Assembly (NCBI GenBank): GCA_024405255.1
Contig: JAKSOY010000018.1
Coordinates: 1-33,612, forward strand
Origin: Kiritimatiellia bacterium
GTDB lineage: Bacteria; Verrucomicrobiota; Kiritimatiellia; RFP12; UBA1067
Length of the DNA stretch: 33,612 nucleotides
Direction of reading: 5' to 3'
In this document: positions 7,621 through 15,597 of the stretch, piece after piece
Position numbering within the stretch: the stretch's first letter is position 1
Layout: the number at the start of each line of letters is the position of its first letter
Notes under the pieces: model-generated
What the model saw: the letters and a program-made list of their open reading frames with translations, nothing else
What the model was told of the DNA's origin: nothing
The model's database searches: none
Position numbers and translations under genes: made by a program

Positions 7621-8886
7621 TCAGGTTAAGACAAATCTGCGCACCAGCGAGGCGGCCAAATCGATCATTGTCGCGCCGTCGACGCCGACAGCCGTTGAAG
7701 CCCAGGCAACGGTCGACGACCGACCGTGCGTGCCCTTGATCCGCGAATCGTCCTGACACGTCTTCGGCGGGAACGACCGATCGAAGAACAGTTCGCACGG
7801 ATCGTAGCCCGGCTTGTTGTGAATGTCGATGTGCGTCGCCCAATCGGGCGCTTCGCGGCGATGCGTCCACCACGGATAGGCACACCAGCTGCCGGCTTTC
7901 GCGGCCAACAGGATTTCGCCCGCCGAGACGTGCGCCCAGGGCTGACCCTCACGGACTTCAACAGACGCATAGTCGCCTGTTTCAACGAGCAGCTTCGCGA
8001 CCGCCGCGACATCCTCGGGCTCACGTACATAGACGTGTGCGACCTCGTGGTCGCACATCGCAAACGCACGAGACGTGTAGAAATCAGGATAGGCTCGACC
8101 CGCAACCGGACGGACCTTGAAATACCCCGCCTGACGCAATGTCGCATTCGGATGCACCGGCGCAGAGGTCACATCCGTGATTTCATAGTCGCCGCACACG
8201 GTCAATGCAGCCCCTGCCTTTGAGGCAAAGGAAACGAGCTGTTCCAGCTGACGGGCAAAAACCGCCAACGCCCGATCGGCTGCAGCGCCTTGCGGTCCTG
8301 TCCGCTGCGCCTCGTAGTCCAGCGTCGGCAGGTAGAGGAACGCATAATCAGGCGCGTGCGTTTCCATCATTGCAAAAAAATTCTTCAGGACCGCATCTCC
8401 GACCTTGGGCGAAGCCAGCGGTCCCCAATAACGATGGAGCGGAAATGTGCCGCACGTCTTATCCAGGATTTCACCCATCTCCGGCGGCTGTGCATAGTTG
8501 CGCATGATCATGCCGCCCCCATGCTTGTGAATCGGCGCCGGGGAAATGACCGAGTCGACGCATTCACCCAGGGACTGCTGCCAGAAATACATGCCAACCG
8601 TCGCTCCGGACGCGCGCACGGGAGACCAGATGCGCGGCCCTTGCACCAAGGAAGCCGACTGTTCCCAGAATGACGGTTTCCGCAGCACGCGCGAATAAAA
8701 ACCGTTGGACGTCATCCCGTGGACGCGTGGTTCCGTCGCCGTACGGAACGACGCCTGCGCCACACAGGTGACAGCGGGAAACACGCTCGTCGCAGGCTTG
8801 AAATCAAGCCCCGCCAATCGCAGCAACTTGCGTCGTTCGAGACCTTGATAGCCGAGTGCGGCCGCCATCACAACGAGTTGCTTCAT
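7621..8886 (-). CDS. Alkaline-phosphatase-superfamily phosphodiesterase, EboF-like
   Basis: A 421-residue member of the type I phosphodiesterase/nucleotide pyrophosphatase group. Landmarks are the nucleophile region FPAVTCVAQASF (Thr40), HGMTSNGFY at 56-64, the YLPTLDYEAQR motif, ADH-type metal histidine in CDHEVAHVYV, and DIHNKPGYDP near the C-terminus. These match the pyrophosphatase-like proteins called EboF in metabolite-traffic gene sets, as far as I recall them. The first metal aspartate normally found near residue 10 (DG) is not apparent: the sequence there is MAAALGY. Activity may therefore be altered. No signal peptide is convincing, so it is probably cytoplasmic. It is 15 bases after the polyprenyl synthase gene and 17 before the MBL gene; this tight coupling hints at a phosphorylated isoprenoid or glycolipid substrate. 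That is inference. Confidence 0.7.
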   Translation of the reverse strand: MKQLVVMAAALGYQGLERRKLLRLAGLDFKPATSVFPAVTCVAQASFRTATEPRVHGMTSNGFYSRVLRKPSFWEQSASLVQGPRIWSPVRASGATVGMYFWQQSLGECVDSVISPAPIHKHGGGMIMRNYAQPPEMGEILDKTCGTFPLHRYWGPLASPKVGDAVLKNFFAMMETHAPDYAFLYLPTLDYEAQRTGPQGAAADRALAVFARQLEQLVSFASKAGAALTVCGDYEITDVTSAPVHPNATLRQAGYFKVRPVAGRAYPDFYTSRAFAMCDHEVAHVYVREPEDVAAVAKLLVETGDYASVEVREGQPWAHVSAGEILLAAKAGSWCAYPWWTHRREAPDWATHIDIHNKPGYDPCELFFDRSFPPKTCQDDSRIKGTHGRSSTVAWASTAVGVDGATMIDLAASLVRRFVLT

Positions 8887-8901
8887 GAATTTCCCCTCGA
8901 A

Positions 8902-9573
8902 TCAAATGAAGTGTCGACGGATTTCATCCGTCCAGGGAAGATTCGCCAGCTCGTCTTCCCATTGTTTTTTCAACGCGCCCAAGACGTCCAGAGAAGCCCC
9001 GTCCGTCAAATCGTCGTTGATTTGAAAAAGCACACCATAGGTGAGGCCAAACGTCCGTGCCGCAGCCGCATCGCCGCCGGCCGCCAACGCACCCAGCTGG
9101 GCTGCAAGGGCAAACGCTTCCCCCGTCTTACGCCGACACACCGAAACGTAGGCGTCGGGATCAAAAACCGTCTCTTTGAGAGGATTGGCAGATGGATTCA
9201 AAAGGTCGTCGCCCTGTCCCTCACAGAGATTCAGATGACTATCGACAGTGGCCGCCAGCATCTGCGCCGCAGACGCGAATCCACTATGGGCAATCAGCTG
9301 ATAACCGCGGGCCACAAGCCAGTCGCCAACGGCAATCGCCACGGCCATGCCGTGTTCCTTCCACACGGTGGGGCGCCCATAGCGCGTCTCATCACCGTCT
9401 TGAATATCGTCGTGAACAAGCGACGCCTTGTGGAAACACTCCACGGCATCGCACAGACACGACACGTCGTCCGCGCCGCCAAAGGCGGCGTAGACGGCTT
9501 TACAAAGACGCGGCCGCAATTTCTTGCCGCCGCGTCCCATGAAGTCGATCGCAATTGAGGCGATGTTCGACAT
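8902..9573 (-). CDS. Short trans-polyprenyl diphosphate synthase
   Basis: Joins isopentenyl diphosphate units to an allylic diphosphate. The protein has GGKKLRP at 15-21, the first aspartate-rich motif HDDIQD (Asp55, Asp56, Asp59) followed by RYGRPT, and the second motif NDDLTD (Asp187, Asp188, Asp191). Catalytic motifs are therefore complete. At 223 residues it is much shorter than the usual 290-330: about 30 N-terminal residues before GGKKLRP are absent and the C-terminal helices are short. The ATG follows the previous stop by 14 bases with only a weak ribosome site; the frame is open upstream into the previous gene but offers no ATG, GTG or TTG close by. Product chain length cannot be read from the sequence. 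It is the only isoprenoid gene in the window. Confidence 0.8.
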   Translation of the reverse strand: MSNIASIAIDFMGRGGKKLRPRLCKAVYAAFGGADDVSCLCDAVECFHKASLVHDDIQDGDETRYGRPTVWKEHGMAVAIAVGDWLVARGYQLIAHSGFASAAQMLAATVDSHLNLCEGQGDDLLNPSANPLKETVFDPDAYVSVCRRKTGEAFALAAQLGALAAGGDAAAARTFGLTYGVLFQINDDLTDGASLDVLGALKKQWEDELANLPWTDEIRRHFI

Positions 9574-9587
9574 ACAACCAAAGTGGC

Positions 9588-10250
9588 TTACTTGCCGAAG
9601 ACTTCGATTTCAATGTAGTTGTTCACAGGCTCGCTCGTGGAACCCGCGGAATAGACGCGCACATAGCGGCCCTTCGTCATCTTTGCATCGACCGGACGGC
9701 CATCATTACGCTCACGATATTCCTTGTCCGGACCCTTGCCGAGACCGAGCTTGGACGATTCATCGTGGTCGTTGTTGAACACCGTCTTGACCTGCGCCTT
9801 GTCGGCGAACTTCGGGTCGTTCGAGATCTGCATGATCACGTCGCGATAGACGCGCTCGTCACCCTGATCGTGCCACACGCAGATGGCGCTGATCGTGTGT
9901 TCGGCGCCGAGGTCGAGCTGCACCCACTGGAGTCCGCCCGGGAGCTGGAGCATGCTCGTCATGTCGGCCGTCTTGTCGCCGTCCACCACATACTCGTTGT
10001 CACCCGTCACGGCCTCTTCGGACGTCGTCACCTTCGTGTCTTCGTTCGTGAGCTTCTTCGCATATTCGGCTTCCACCATGATCGGCGCACGGAGCTTGCC
10101 CGGGCCGCGATCCGGCTCGAGGTTATCGCTCTTGATTTCCTTCGGCGTACCCGTGATGTGGGGCGGAGGGAGTTCGAACTTAATGGCAACCTTGTCGGCG
10201 AAAACAGCCGTCGCGCAAAGTGCCGCACCGAGGAGCATGAGCTTCTTCAT
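9588..10250 (-). CDS. Secreted F5/8-type-C (discoidin/CBM32-like) domain protein
   Basis: A 220-residue exported protein with signal peptide 1-18 (cut after VFA). A single beta-sandwich fills about 80-220: GLQWVQLDLGAEHTISAICVW, then DVIMQISNDPKF and a closing GRYVRVYSAGST / NNYIEIEVFG. This is the layout of galactose-binding-like F5/8C domains that bind sugars on polymers or cell surfaces. The linker at 25-75 is proline- and charge-rich with no clear fold. No catalytic domain is present, so it may be a sugar-binding or adhesion accessory protein. It is the first gene behind a strong promoter (10287-10315), has GAAAGGA before its ATG, and is 14 bases from the polyprenyl synthase gene. The ligand is unknown. 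Confidence 0.75.
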   Translation of the reverse strand: MKKLMLLGAALCATAVFADKVAIKFELPPPHITGTPKEIKSDNLEPDRGPGKLRAPIMVEAEYAKKLTNEDTKVTTSEEAVTGDNEYVVDGDKTADMTSMLQLPGGLQWVQLDLGAEHTISAICVWHDQGDERVYRDVIMQISNDPKFADKAQVKTVFNNDHDESSKLGLGKGPDKEYRERNDGRPVDAKMTKGRYVRVYSAGSTSEPVNNYIEIEVFGK

Positions 10251-10286
10251 TTCTATTTATCCTTTCGTGAAAAAATTGATTAGTAG

Positions 10287-10315
10287 ATTTTACCAAAAAG
10301 AGACAAACTTGTCTA
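10287..10315 (-). promoter_or_regulatory. Sigma-70-type promoter of the six-gene operon
   Basis: The minus strand reads TAGACA (10310-10315), 17 bp, TAAAAT (10287-10292), with TGG directly before the -10 hexamer (extended -10). Both hexamers match consensus at 5 of 6 positions. Transcription should start near 10280, giving a leader of about 30 bases with GAAAGGA before the start of the F5/8C gene. The -35 overlaps a weak hairpin (AGACAA-GT-TTGTCT then CTTTTT, about 10298-10314) that may weakly end the upstream transcript. Confidence 0.75.
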
Positions 10316-10322
10316 TTCGAGA

Positions 10323-11156
10323 TTACATCGCACGCAGGCGCTTGACCGCGAGGGCAATGTCGGCCGTACGGCTGTTGCCGCCTTCGCGTTCAACTGCGAG
10401 CGCACCCTTGTAGCCGATCTTGTCGAGCGCCGCAAGGAACGCCGCCGCATTCGCTTTACCATCGCCCCAGGGCACTTCGTTGCCCCATTCGAAACCCGGC
10501 TTCGGGGACGGAAATGCGTCCTTGATGTGCACGTGTTCGATCCACGGCGCCAGTTTCGCGACAGCCGCCACGGGATCGCCCATGCCGTAGAGGAGCATGT
10601 TGGCGGGGTCGAAATTGACACCGACGCCCTTCACCTTGCCGAGGAACTTCATCAGATCGTCGGCCGTCTCCTGTCCCGTCTCGAGGAGCAGCTTCAAGCC
10701 ATTCGCCGCACAGGCATCCGCCAGGAACTGTACGCGCTCGGTGTACTTCTCCACGGCCGACGCATTCTTCTCGTCGAGATACCCCGCGTGAAGCGTAAGG
10801 TACTTCGTCTTGAACTGCTTCGCAAGTTGCGCGGCCTGCTTGATGAGCTTCTTATTGGCGTCCCACTTGTCGTCCGGCACGATGCCGCCGGTCTTGCGGA
10901 TCGTCACCGGCGTCGTGTAGTCCTCGTACGAGAACGACAGCATCGCCGCGGTTACGGTCCAACGACCCGAATCAATCAGACCTTCCACATAGCCACGCGT
11001 CAGCGCACCTTCGGCGGCGCCATGACGCGCATCGCCTTCGAGGAACGGCTGAAGCGCGAGATGGATGTGCTTGACGTCGATCTTGCGCATCTCTTCGGCC
11101 ACCGTCATCAACGGCTTCTGGTACGACCAGGAGCAAACTGCAATCGGATTCTTCAT
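10323..11156 (-). CDS. TIM-barrel sugar phosphate isomerase/epimerase (xylose isomerase-like)
   Basis: A 277-residue protein of the AP-endonuclease-2/xylose-isomerase-like barrel family. It begins MKNPIAVCSWSYQKP, carries the strand motifs YLTLHAGYLD, LLLETGQ and VGVNFDPANM, and the metal and substrate region EHVHIKDAFP, with a final VEREGG glutamate near the end. Such enzymes isomerise or epimerise sugars or inositol-like cyclitols using a divalent metal. No signal peptide, so cytoplasmic. The ATG at 11156 has AAAGGGGAT upstream; an open extension to 11630 only overlaps the phosphatase gene in another frame and is rejected. It is the last gene of the preceding run, 38 bases after the phosphatase gene. 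The substrate cannot be told, and it may process sugars released by the neighbouring hydrolases. Confidence 0.75.
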   Translation of the reverse strand: MKNPIAVCSWSYQKPLMTVAEEMRKIDVKHIHLALQPFLEGDARHGAAEGALTRGYVEGLIDSGRWTVTAAMLSFSYEDYTTPVTIRKTGGIVPDDKWDANKKLIKQAAQLAKQFKTKYLTLHAGYLDEKNASAVEKYTERVQFLADACAANGLKLLLETGQETADDLMKFLGKVKGVGVNFDPANMLLYGMGDPVAAVAKLAPWIEHVHIKDAFPSPKPGFEWGNEVPWGDGKANAAAFLAALDKIGYKGALAVEREGGNSRTADIALAVKRLRAM

Positions 11157-11194
11157 TTGGTTAATCCCCTTTCTGTTACTTGTAAATGAGATGA

Positions 11195-12529
11195 CTATTC
11201 GAGCATGAGCGAACGGAACTTCTCGATGTCGGCCTTCGTGAAACCGAGTGCGAGCACATAGTTCTCGATCTTCTCGTGCAATGTCGCGCCCGGAACCTTC
11301 TCCTTGAAACCTTCGACGAGCTTGTTGAACAGGCGCGCGTGGTTGAAGGAGGAGTGTCCGTTCCAAAAGCCTGTCGTCTCCCAGTCGAGATAGAGGTCCT
11401 CTTCCTTGACGCCCAGAAGGCCGTTGAGGATGAAGGCCACGGCTCCCGTGCGGTCCTGTCCCGCAATGCAGTGGAAGTCGATCGGATAGTTCTTCTCGTC
11501 GAGGAACACCTTGAACACCTTCGTGAAGGCCTCCTTGCCCCACTGAGACTGCATGCCGTCGTAAGCCGAAGACGAATAATGGAACCACGTCACCGTCGGC
11601 CCGAGCGGCGAACCGGTCATGCCGTAGCATTCGCCGTCGCTGCGCAGATCGATGTCGCTCTTGATCCCCAGCTCCTTCAGCATGTAGTCGCGATTGACAT
11701 CCGAGATGCGGTTCTTGCCGGGCTTCTGGCCCTTCTTCACGTGGAACACCTTGTCGAGCGACTTCTGATCGCCGTCAAGACGATACTTGAAGTAGTCGGC
11801 CACCGTCGCAGACGGCTTCCCCTTCGCAAACGCAAGCCATCCCTTGTGTGCGCGGTTGAATTTCTTCGGATCCGCCTGATAGCCGCGATAGCGCGCCATG
11901 TGATCCTTGATCTGCTGTTCCTTCTTCAACATTGCCGGCGTGATCTTGCCCAGCTTCTCCAGCTCGTCGCGCGTATAGTACTCGGTGCTGGCATTGTCGT
12001 TGAGACCCGCCGTGCGGATGACACGCCCCTGCTTCACACGGCGACCGTTGAGGCCGATACGACCACCCAGGTCGCGCACGTTCGGCACATCCGGCACGCG
12101 GATCAACCGCGGCGCCATGTCCTCCGTCGAAAACTTCGCCGTCAGTTCGCCTCCGCCCGTCACCGACCACTCGTAGGTACGGGCGATTTCAAGGTTGTCG
12201 ACCTTCACCGACGTGTTCGTCCCTTCGCTCGTAAAGAACACCTTGCCATCCGGCAAACGCTTCACGACGACCTTGTAGTTCGCCCCGGCGGCGCCATCCT
12301 TCCACGCCAGCGTAATCGGCTGCGGATAATAGCCGAGCGCCTTCATCTCCTGGCGCTTGGCGTGATTGGCGAAATAGGCGACACGCTCTTTACGCGGCAT
12401 CGTCAGGTAGGCTTTCTGTCCATCCGAAAGCGTCGGAACCGTCGCACCATTCTGCGGCGAAACGAGCGTCAGCGGAGCCGCCACCAGCATCAGCGGCGCA
12501 AACGCAAAGGTCATCATCAGATTTTTCAT
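11195..12529 (-). CDS. Secreted dual-specificity/tyrosine phosphatase (Y_phosphatase3 type)
   Basis: A 444-residue exported protein (signal peptide about 1-18). An N-terminal beta-domain resembling fibronectin type III (ITLAWKDGAAGANYKVVV to RTYEWSVTGG, about 70-130) precedes the catalytic part. The family signatures are VPNVRDLGG with GRVIRTAGL, then DLRSDGE, and the CX5R loop HCIAGQDRTG (Cys354, Arg360). About 100 residues between RTAGL and DLRSDGE are charged and helical, longer than usual. Related enzymes dephosphorylate tyrosine, serine or small phosphorylated polyols; which applies here is unknown. The ATG at 12529 follows GGAAAGAGAG; an in-frame ATG at 12550 adds MKGKREF and is less likely because it would interrupt the signal peptide start. 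It follows GH2 by 76 bases, with a hairpin between. Confidence 0.75.
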   Translation of the reverse strand: MKNLMMTFAFAPLMLVAAPLTLVSPQNGATVPTLSDGQKAYLTMPRKERVAYFANHAKRQEMKALGYYPQPITLAWKDGAAGANYKVVVKRLPDGKVFFTSEGTNTSVKVDNLEIARTYEWSVTGGGELTAKFSTEDMAPRLIRVPDVPNVRDLGGRIGLNGRRVKQGRVIRTAGLNDNASTEYYTRDELEKLGKITPAMLKKEQQIKDHMARYRGYQADPKKFNRAHKGWLAFAKGKPSATVADYFKYRLDGDQKSLDKVFHVKKGQKPGKNRISDVNRDYMLKELGIKSDIDLRSDGECYGMTGSPLGPTVTWFHYSSSAYDGMQSQWGKEAFTKVFKVFLDEKNYPIDFHCIAGQDRTGAVAFILNGLLGVKEEDLYLDWETTGFWNGHSSFNHARLFNKLVEGFKEKVPGATLHEKIENYVLALGFTKADIEKFRSLMLE

Positions 12530-12562
12530 GAATTCTCTCTTTCCTTTCATCTTGAGTGCAAA

Positions 12563-12589
12563 GCCTCCTCAAAGGAGTAGGCAAAAAAA
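12563..12589 (-). other. Hairpin with sequestered GAGGAGG between GH2 and phosphatase genes
   Basis: On the minus strand seven T residues come first, then GCCTACTC-CTTT-GAGGAGGC, an 8-bp stem with one mismatch. Because the T run precedes the stem, this is not a normal terminator for minus-strand transcripts. The right arm contains a perfect Shine-Dalgarno-like GAGGAGG, so the fold could mask a ribosome site or act as an mRNA processing signal. Confidence 0.45.
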
Positions 12590-12605
12590 TCGCGGATACT
12601 ACACC

Positions 12606-15551
12606 TCATTTTTTCGGAAGGCCAAGGGCATCCCAGGTCACCGTGGCGGACTTCAGACCGTCCACGGATGCCGTGAGGGAAATGGAGCCCTCCTCATCCG
12701 CCGACGCGGCCGTCTTCTTCCGGCGCACGACCACAACGGCCTTGCCATAGTAGAGCGGATGCGAATCGGTCTTCTTGAAGGAATCGTATCCACGCGGATT
12801 GCCATTGCCCACGGCGACAATCTCGCCAGGCCCCGTCAACTTGAAGTTCACACGATTTGTCGCCAGCGGATCGCGCGTACCCTTCGCATCGACGAGATCG
12901 ACCTCGACGAACGCCAGTTCGTTCATCTTCATCATCGGCAGCGGTTCCGCCGTCAGCTTGACCGCTACGGGCTTTTCCGCTGTCCGCATCGTCTTTTCGC
13001 CGATGACTTCGCCCTGCTTGTAGGCGACGACCTTCAGCTCGCCCGGCTGATACGGCACATTGAACCAGCGCAGACGATAGTCGTCGCACAGCGCGTAGTA
13101 CGGATTCAGCTGGTAGGCTTCAACCGCGTCGGAAACGAACAGCTCGCTCACCGAGGCCCACGAGCCTTCCTTGAGCTGATCGATGACGAGGCGCACATAA
13201 CGCGCCGACTCGGACTTGATCTCGTACGCCTGCATCTTTCCAAGCGCCTTCTTCGTATAGTCGCGCCACGTCTGACCATCATCGGAAACCTTGATCGTCC
13301 AACCATAGTGGTCGTCACCGCGCTCGCCCGTCACGGCCACCATGCGGAAGTTCGTCTTCTGACCGAGATCCACCTGAACCCATTCACCCCTACGACCGTC
13401 CTTCGCACACCAGCGCGTTTCCTTGTCGCCATCGGCGACAAACACGGCAAGGTTCCTGCCATTCGCGTCATTCTGTTCCGAGCTGCACGTATAGGTCTTG
13501 CCCTGGGCAAAGTTCTTCGGTTGCTGACGCACGCCCTTCACCCGCTTGCCGAGCGACTTACCATTGAGGAAGAGTTCCGCCGAGTCGCCGTCCGTATAGA
13601 CATAGACCGGTACGTTCTTCCCTTCGCGTCCCGCCCAGTTCCAATGCGGCAGGATGTGAATCGTATGCGCCTTCTTGTTCCACAGCGAACGATAGAGGTA
13701 ATAGCGGTCCTTCGGAAGGCCCATCAGGTCGCAGATGCCGAAATACGAACTGCGCGCCAGCTCGCGGTTCGGCATGCCCTTCATCATGCTGTGCACGTAC
13801 GGCGTCGGCTCCCCGAGGTAGTCAATGCCCGTCCACACGAACTCGCCGCCCACATAGCGGTCGCGTTCCATTCGCATGAACTCCCAGTCGGGGATGTCGC
13901 TCCACGGGGCCGCGTTATGATCGTAGGACCCCACTTCGTGCGCCTCGCGCGCGAACGCCGTCTTACTCGGCGACGGCGGCATTTCGTAATACCCGTAGGA
14001 ACTCAGCGCGGACGCGCTTTCCGTATAGAGAATGGGCTTGTCGGGATGGCGCGCACGCACCGGCAGGTAGCGCGCCACATAGTTCCAGCCCGAGATGTCG
14101 AGTTCCGAGAACATGCCCGAATCGACCGCGTTCGCATGGCAGCATCCAATGCCCACAGGACGCGTCGTATCGAATTCGCGGATGGCGTTCCGGAAACGGC
14201 GGAACCGCTCCGCGCTCATGCCATTGCCCTTGTTGCCCACGTCGGGACCGATCTCGTTGCCGATCGACCAGGCGATCACCGAAGGATGGTTGCGGTCGCG
14301 CTGCGCGAAAGCGCGCAGATTCTCTTCCACATATCCTTCGAGGTTCTGGTCGCCGCGACGACCGCTCGTGCCGTCCCACTTGTCGAAGCACTCGTTCCAC
14401 ACCACAATGCCCATTTCATCGCAGAGATCAAGCACCTGCGGATCGCACGCATTGTGCGAGGTGCGAAGTGCGTTCACGCCCATGTCCTTCATGATGCGGA
14501 GCTGACGGCGCATCGCCGAGCGGTTGAACGCCATGCCCAAGGGACCGAGATCCGAATGCAGATCGACACCGTAGATTTGGACACGACGTCCATTGAGATG
14601 GAAACCGTCGTCCGGCGGGAAGGCGATCGTGCGAATGCCAAAACGCACCGGCCGCACATCCGGCGACTCGGGGTCCTCCTTCGTGACAACGCCCAGACGC
14701 GCCGAGTAGAGCTGCGGATCTTCGACATCCCACAAATGCGGATTGCGCACTTCGACATCGAACGCGAAGGTGGCGACCCCGCGAGCGGGAATCGTCCGAC
14801 GCGTACCGTCCTTCGCCACCGGCTTCACCATCGACTCCGGCGCGCTGTTCATTCCCCAATCAAGACGGAATCCCGCCCCCGCGTCAACCGCCTGCGACAG
14901 ACGATTCGTCACGGCAAACTCGATATGCACCGTCGCGCTTTCCTTTGCGACGCCCGGTGTCGACACAAACTCGGACCCCGGCAGGATGTGCACCGCCGGC
15001 GCACACACGAGCCGCACATCACGATAGATGCCGGCGCCCGGATACCAGCGTGAACGATGGTCGCGCGTATCGGCCCGAACGGCGAGCGAATTCTTCCCCA
15101 CCGTAATGAACGGCGCCGCATCCACGCGGAACCCCATGTAGCCATACTGCCAACCGCCGGCCGGATGTCCGTTGACGTAGACCTTCGCATCCGCCATCAC
15201 GCCGTCGAATTCAAGCCACAGGGCCGCACCGTTCTGTACCTTGGCATAGAGACCCGGCGTGACATCAAACGAACGGCGATACCAGCCCACGCCCTTCCAT
15301 GGCAGTTTACCCGTGCTGCCCGCCCCTTCCGGATCGAAGGGTCCCGCAATGGCCCAGTCGTGCGGCACTTCGACCGCATCCCATCCCGCGTCATTGAACT
15401 TCGCAGGGGCGGCTTCGAGCGTCCCCTGTTCAGTCGTATCGCGCGTGAACTTCCAACCCTCTCCGCTCAGCGAGGTGACCGTACGCGCATTCTTTTCGTC
15501 GCAACCGGCAACGAGAATGGACAACACAATGATTGAGATCAGATTTTTCAT
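12606..15551 (-). CDS. GH2 beta-galactosidase-type lipoprotein with CBM32-like domain inside DUF4982
   Basis: Hydrolyses beta-galactosides or related beta-glycosides. The signal ends in a lipobox (LVAGC, Cys17), so it is membrane-anchored. Domains in order: sugar-binding (about 25-185), immunoglobulin-like (200-305), catalytic barrel with general acid/base in SIGNE (Glu433) and nucleophile in YTES (Glu511), then a DUF4982-type beta-domain starting VPVYVYTDGDSAELFLNGKS (647-666). That last domain is interrupted at about 675-820 by an F5/8C (CBM32-like) module (WVQVDLGQKTNFRMVAVTG, ARYVRLVIDQL) and resumes with YRLRWFNVPYQPGELKVVAY. A further beta-domain ends the protein. 981 aa is normal for this subgroup plus the insert. 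No clear ribosome site precedes the ATG. It lies 46 bases after rfbD and 76 before the phosphatase gene. Beta-galactosidase is the likeliest activity. Confidence 0.88.
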   Translation of the reverse strand: MKNLISIIVLSILVAGCDEKNARTVTSLSGEGWKFTRDTTEQGTLEAAPAKFNDAGWDAVEVPHDWAIAGPFDPEGAGSTGKLPWKGVGWYRRSFDVTPGLYAKVQNGAALWLEFDGVMADAKVYVNGHPAGGWQYGYMGFRVDAAPFITVGKNSLAVRADTRDHRSRWYPGAGIYRDVRLVCAPAVHILPGSEFVSTPGVAKESATVHIEFAVTNRLSQAVDAGAGFRLDWGMNSAPESMVKPVAKDGTRRTIPARGVATFAFDVEVRNPHLWDVEDPQLYSARLGVVTKEDPESPDVRPVRFGIRTIAFPPDDGFHLNGRRVQIYGVDLHSDLGPLGMAFNRSAMRRQLRIMKDMGVNALRTSHNACDPQVLDLCDEMGIVVWNECFDKWDGTSGRRGDQNLEGYVEENLRAFAQRDRNHPSVIAWSIGNEIGPDVGNKGNGMSAERFRRFRNAIREFDTTRPVGIGCCHANAVDSGMFSELDISGWNYVARYLPVRARHPDKPILYTESASALSSYGYYEMPPSPSKTAFAREAHEVGSYDHNAAPWSDIPDWEFMRMERDRYVGGEFVWTGIDYLGEPTPYVHSMMKGMPNRELARSSYFGICDLMGLPKDRYYLYRSLWNKKAHTIHILPHWNWAGREGKNVPVYVYTDGDSAELFLNGKSLGKRVKGVRQQPKNFAQGKTYTCSSEQNDANGRNLAVFVADGDKETRWCAKDGRRGEWVQVDLGQKTNFRMVAVTGERGDDHYGWTIKVSDDGQTWRDYTKKALGKMQAYEIKSESARYVRLVIDQLKEGSWASVSELFVSDAVEAYQLNPYYALCDDYRLRWFNVPYQPGELKVVAYKQGEVIGEKTMRTAEKPVAVKLTAEPLPMMKMNELAFVEVDLVDAKGTRDPLATNRVNFKLTGPGEIVAVGNGNPRGYDSFKKTDSHPLYYGKAVVVVRRKKTAASADEEGSISLTASVDGLKSATVTWDALGLPKK

Positions 15552-15597
15552 AGGCTGTTTATTGTTAAGGAGTGAGTATTAAGTTCCAAATAGATGG

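Noticed and set aside
7604..7885. N-terminal extension of the MBL-fold gene
   Set aside because: It overlaps the end of the phosphatase-superfamily gene out of frame and would bury the Tat signal.
10298..10314. Strong terminator after the TIM-barrel gene
   Set aside because: The stem is only 6 bp with a 2-base loop and overlaps the next promoter's -35, so it is at best a weak terminator.
11157..11630. N-terminal extension of the TIM-barrel gene
   Set aside because: It is an out-of-frame overlap with the phosphatase gene, and a good ribosome site precedes the ATG at 11156.
12528..15053. Open frame of about 840 codons on the plus strand opposite GH2
   Set aside because: Mirror of a strongly coding minus-strand gene; composition is arginine/histidine-rich and shows no recognisable domain.
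15552..15597. Separate promoter for the GH2 gene
   Set aside because: Candidates such as TTCCTG with TAATAC at 17 bp are weak and lack the extended -10 found at all other promoters in the window.
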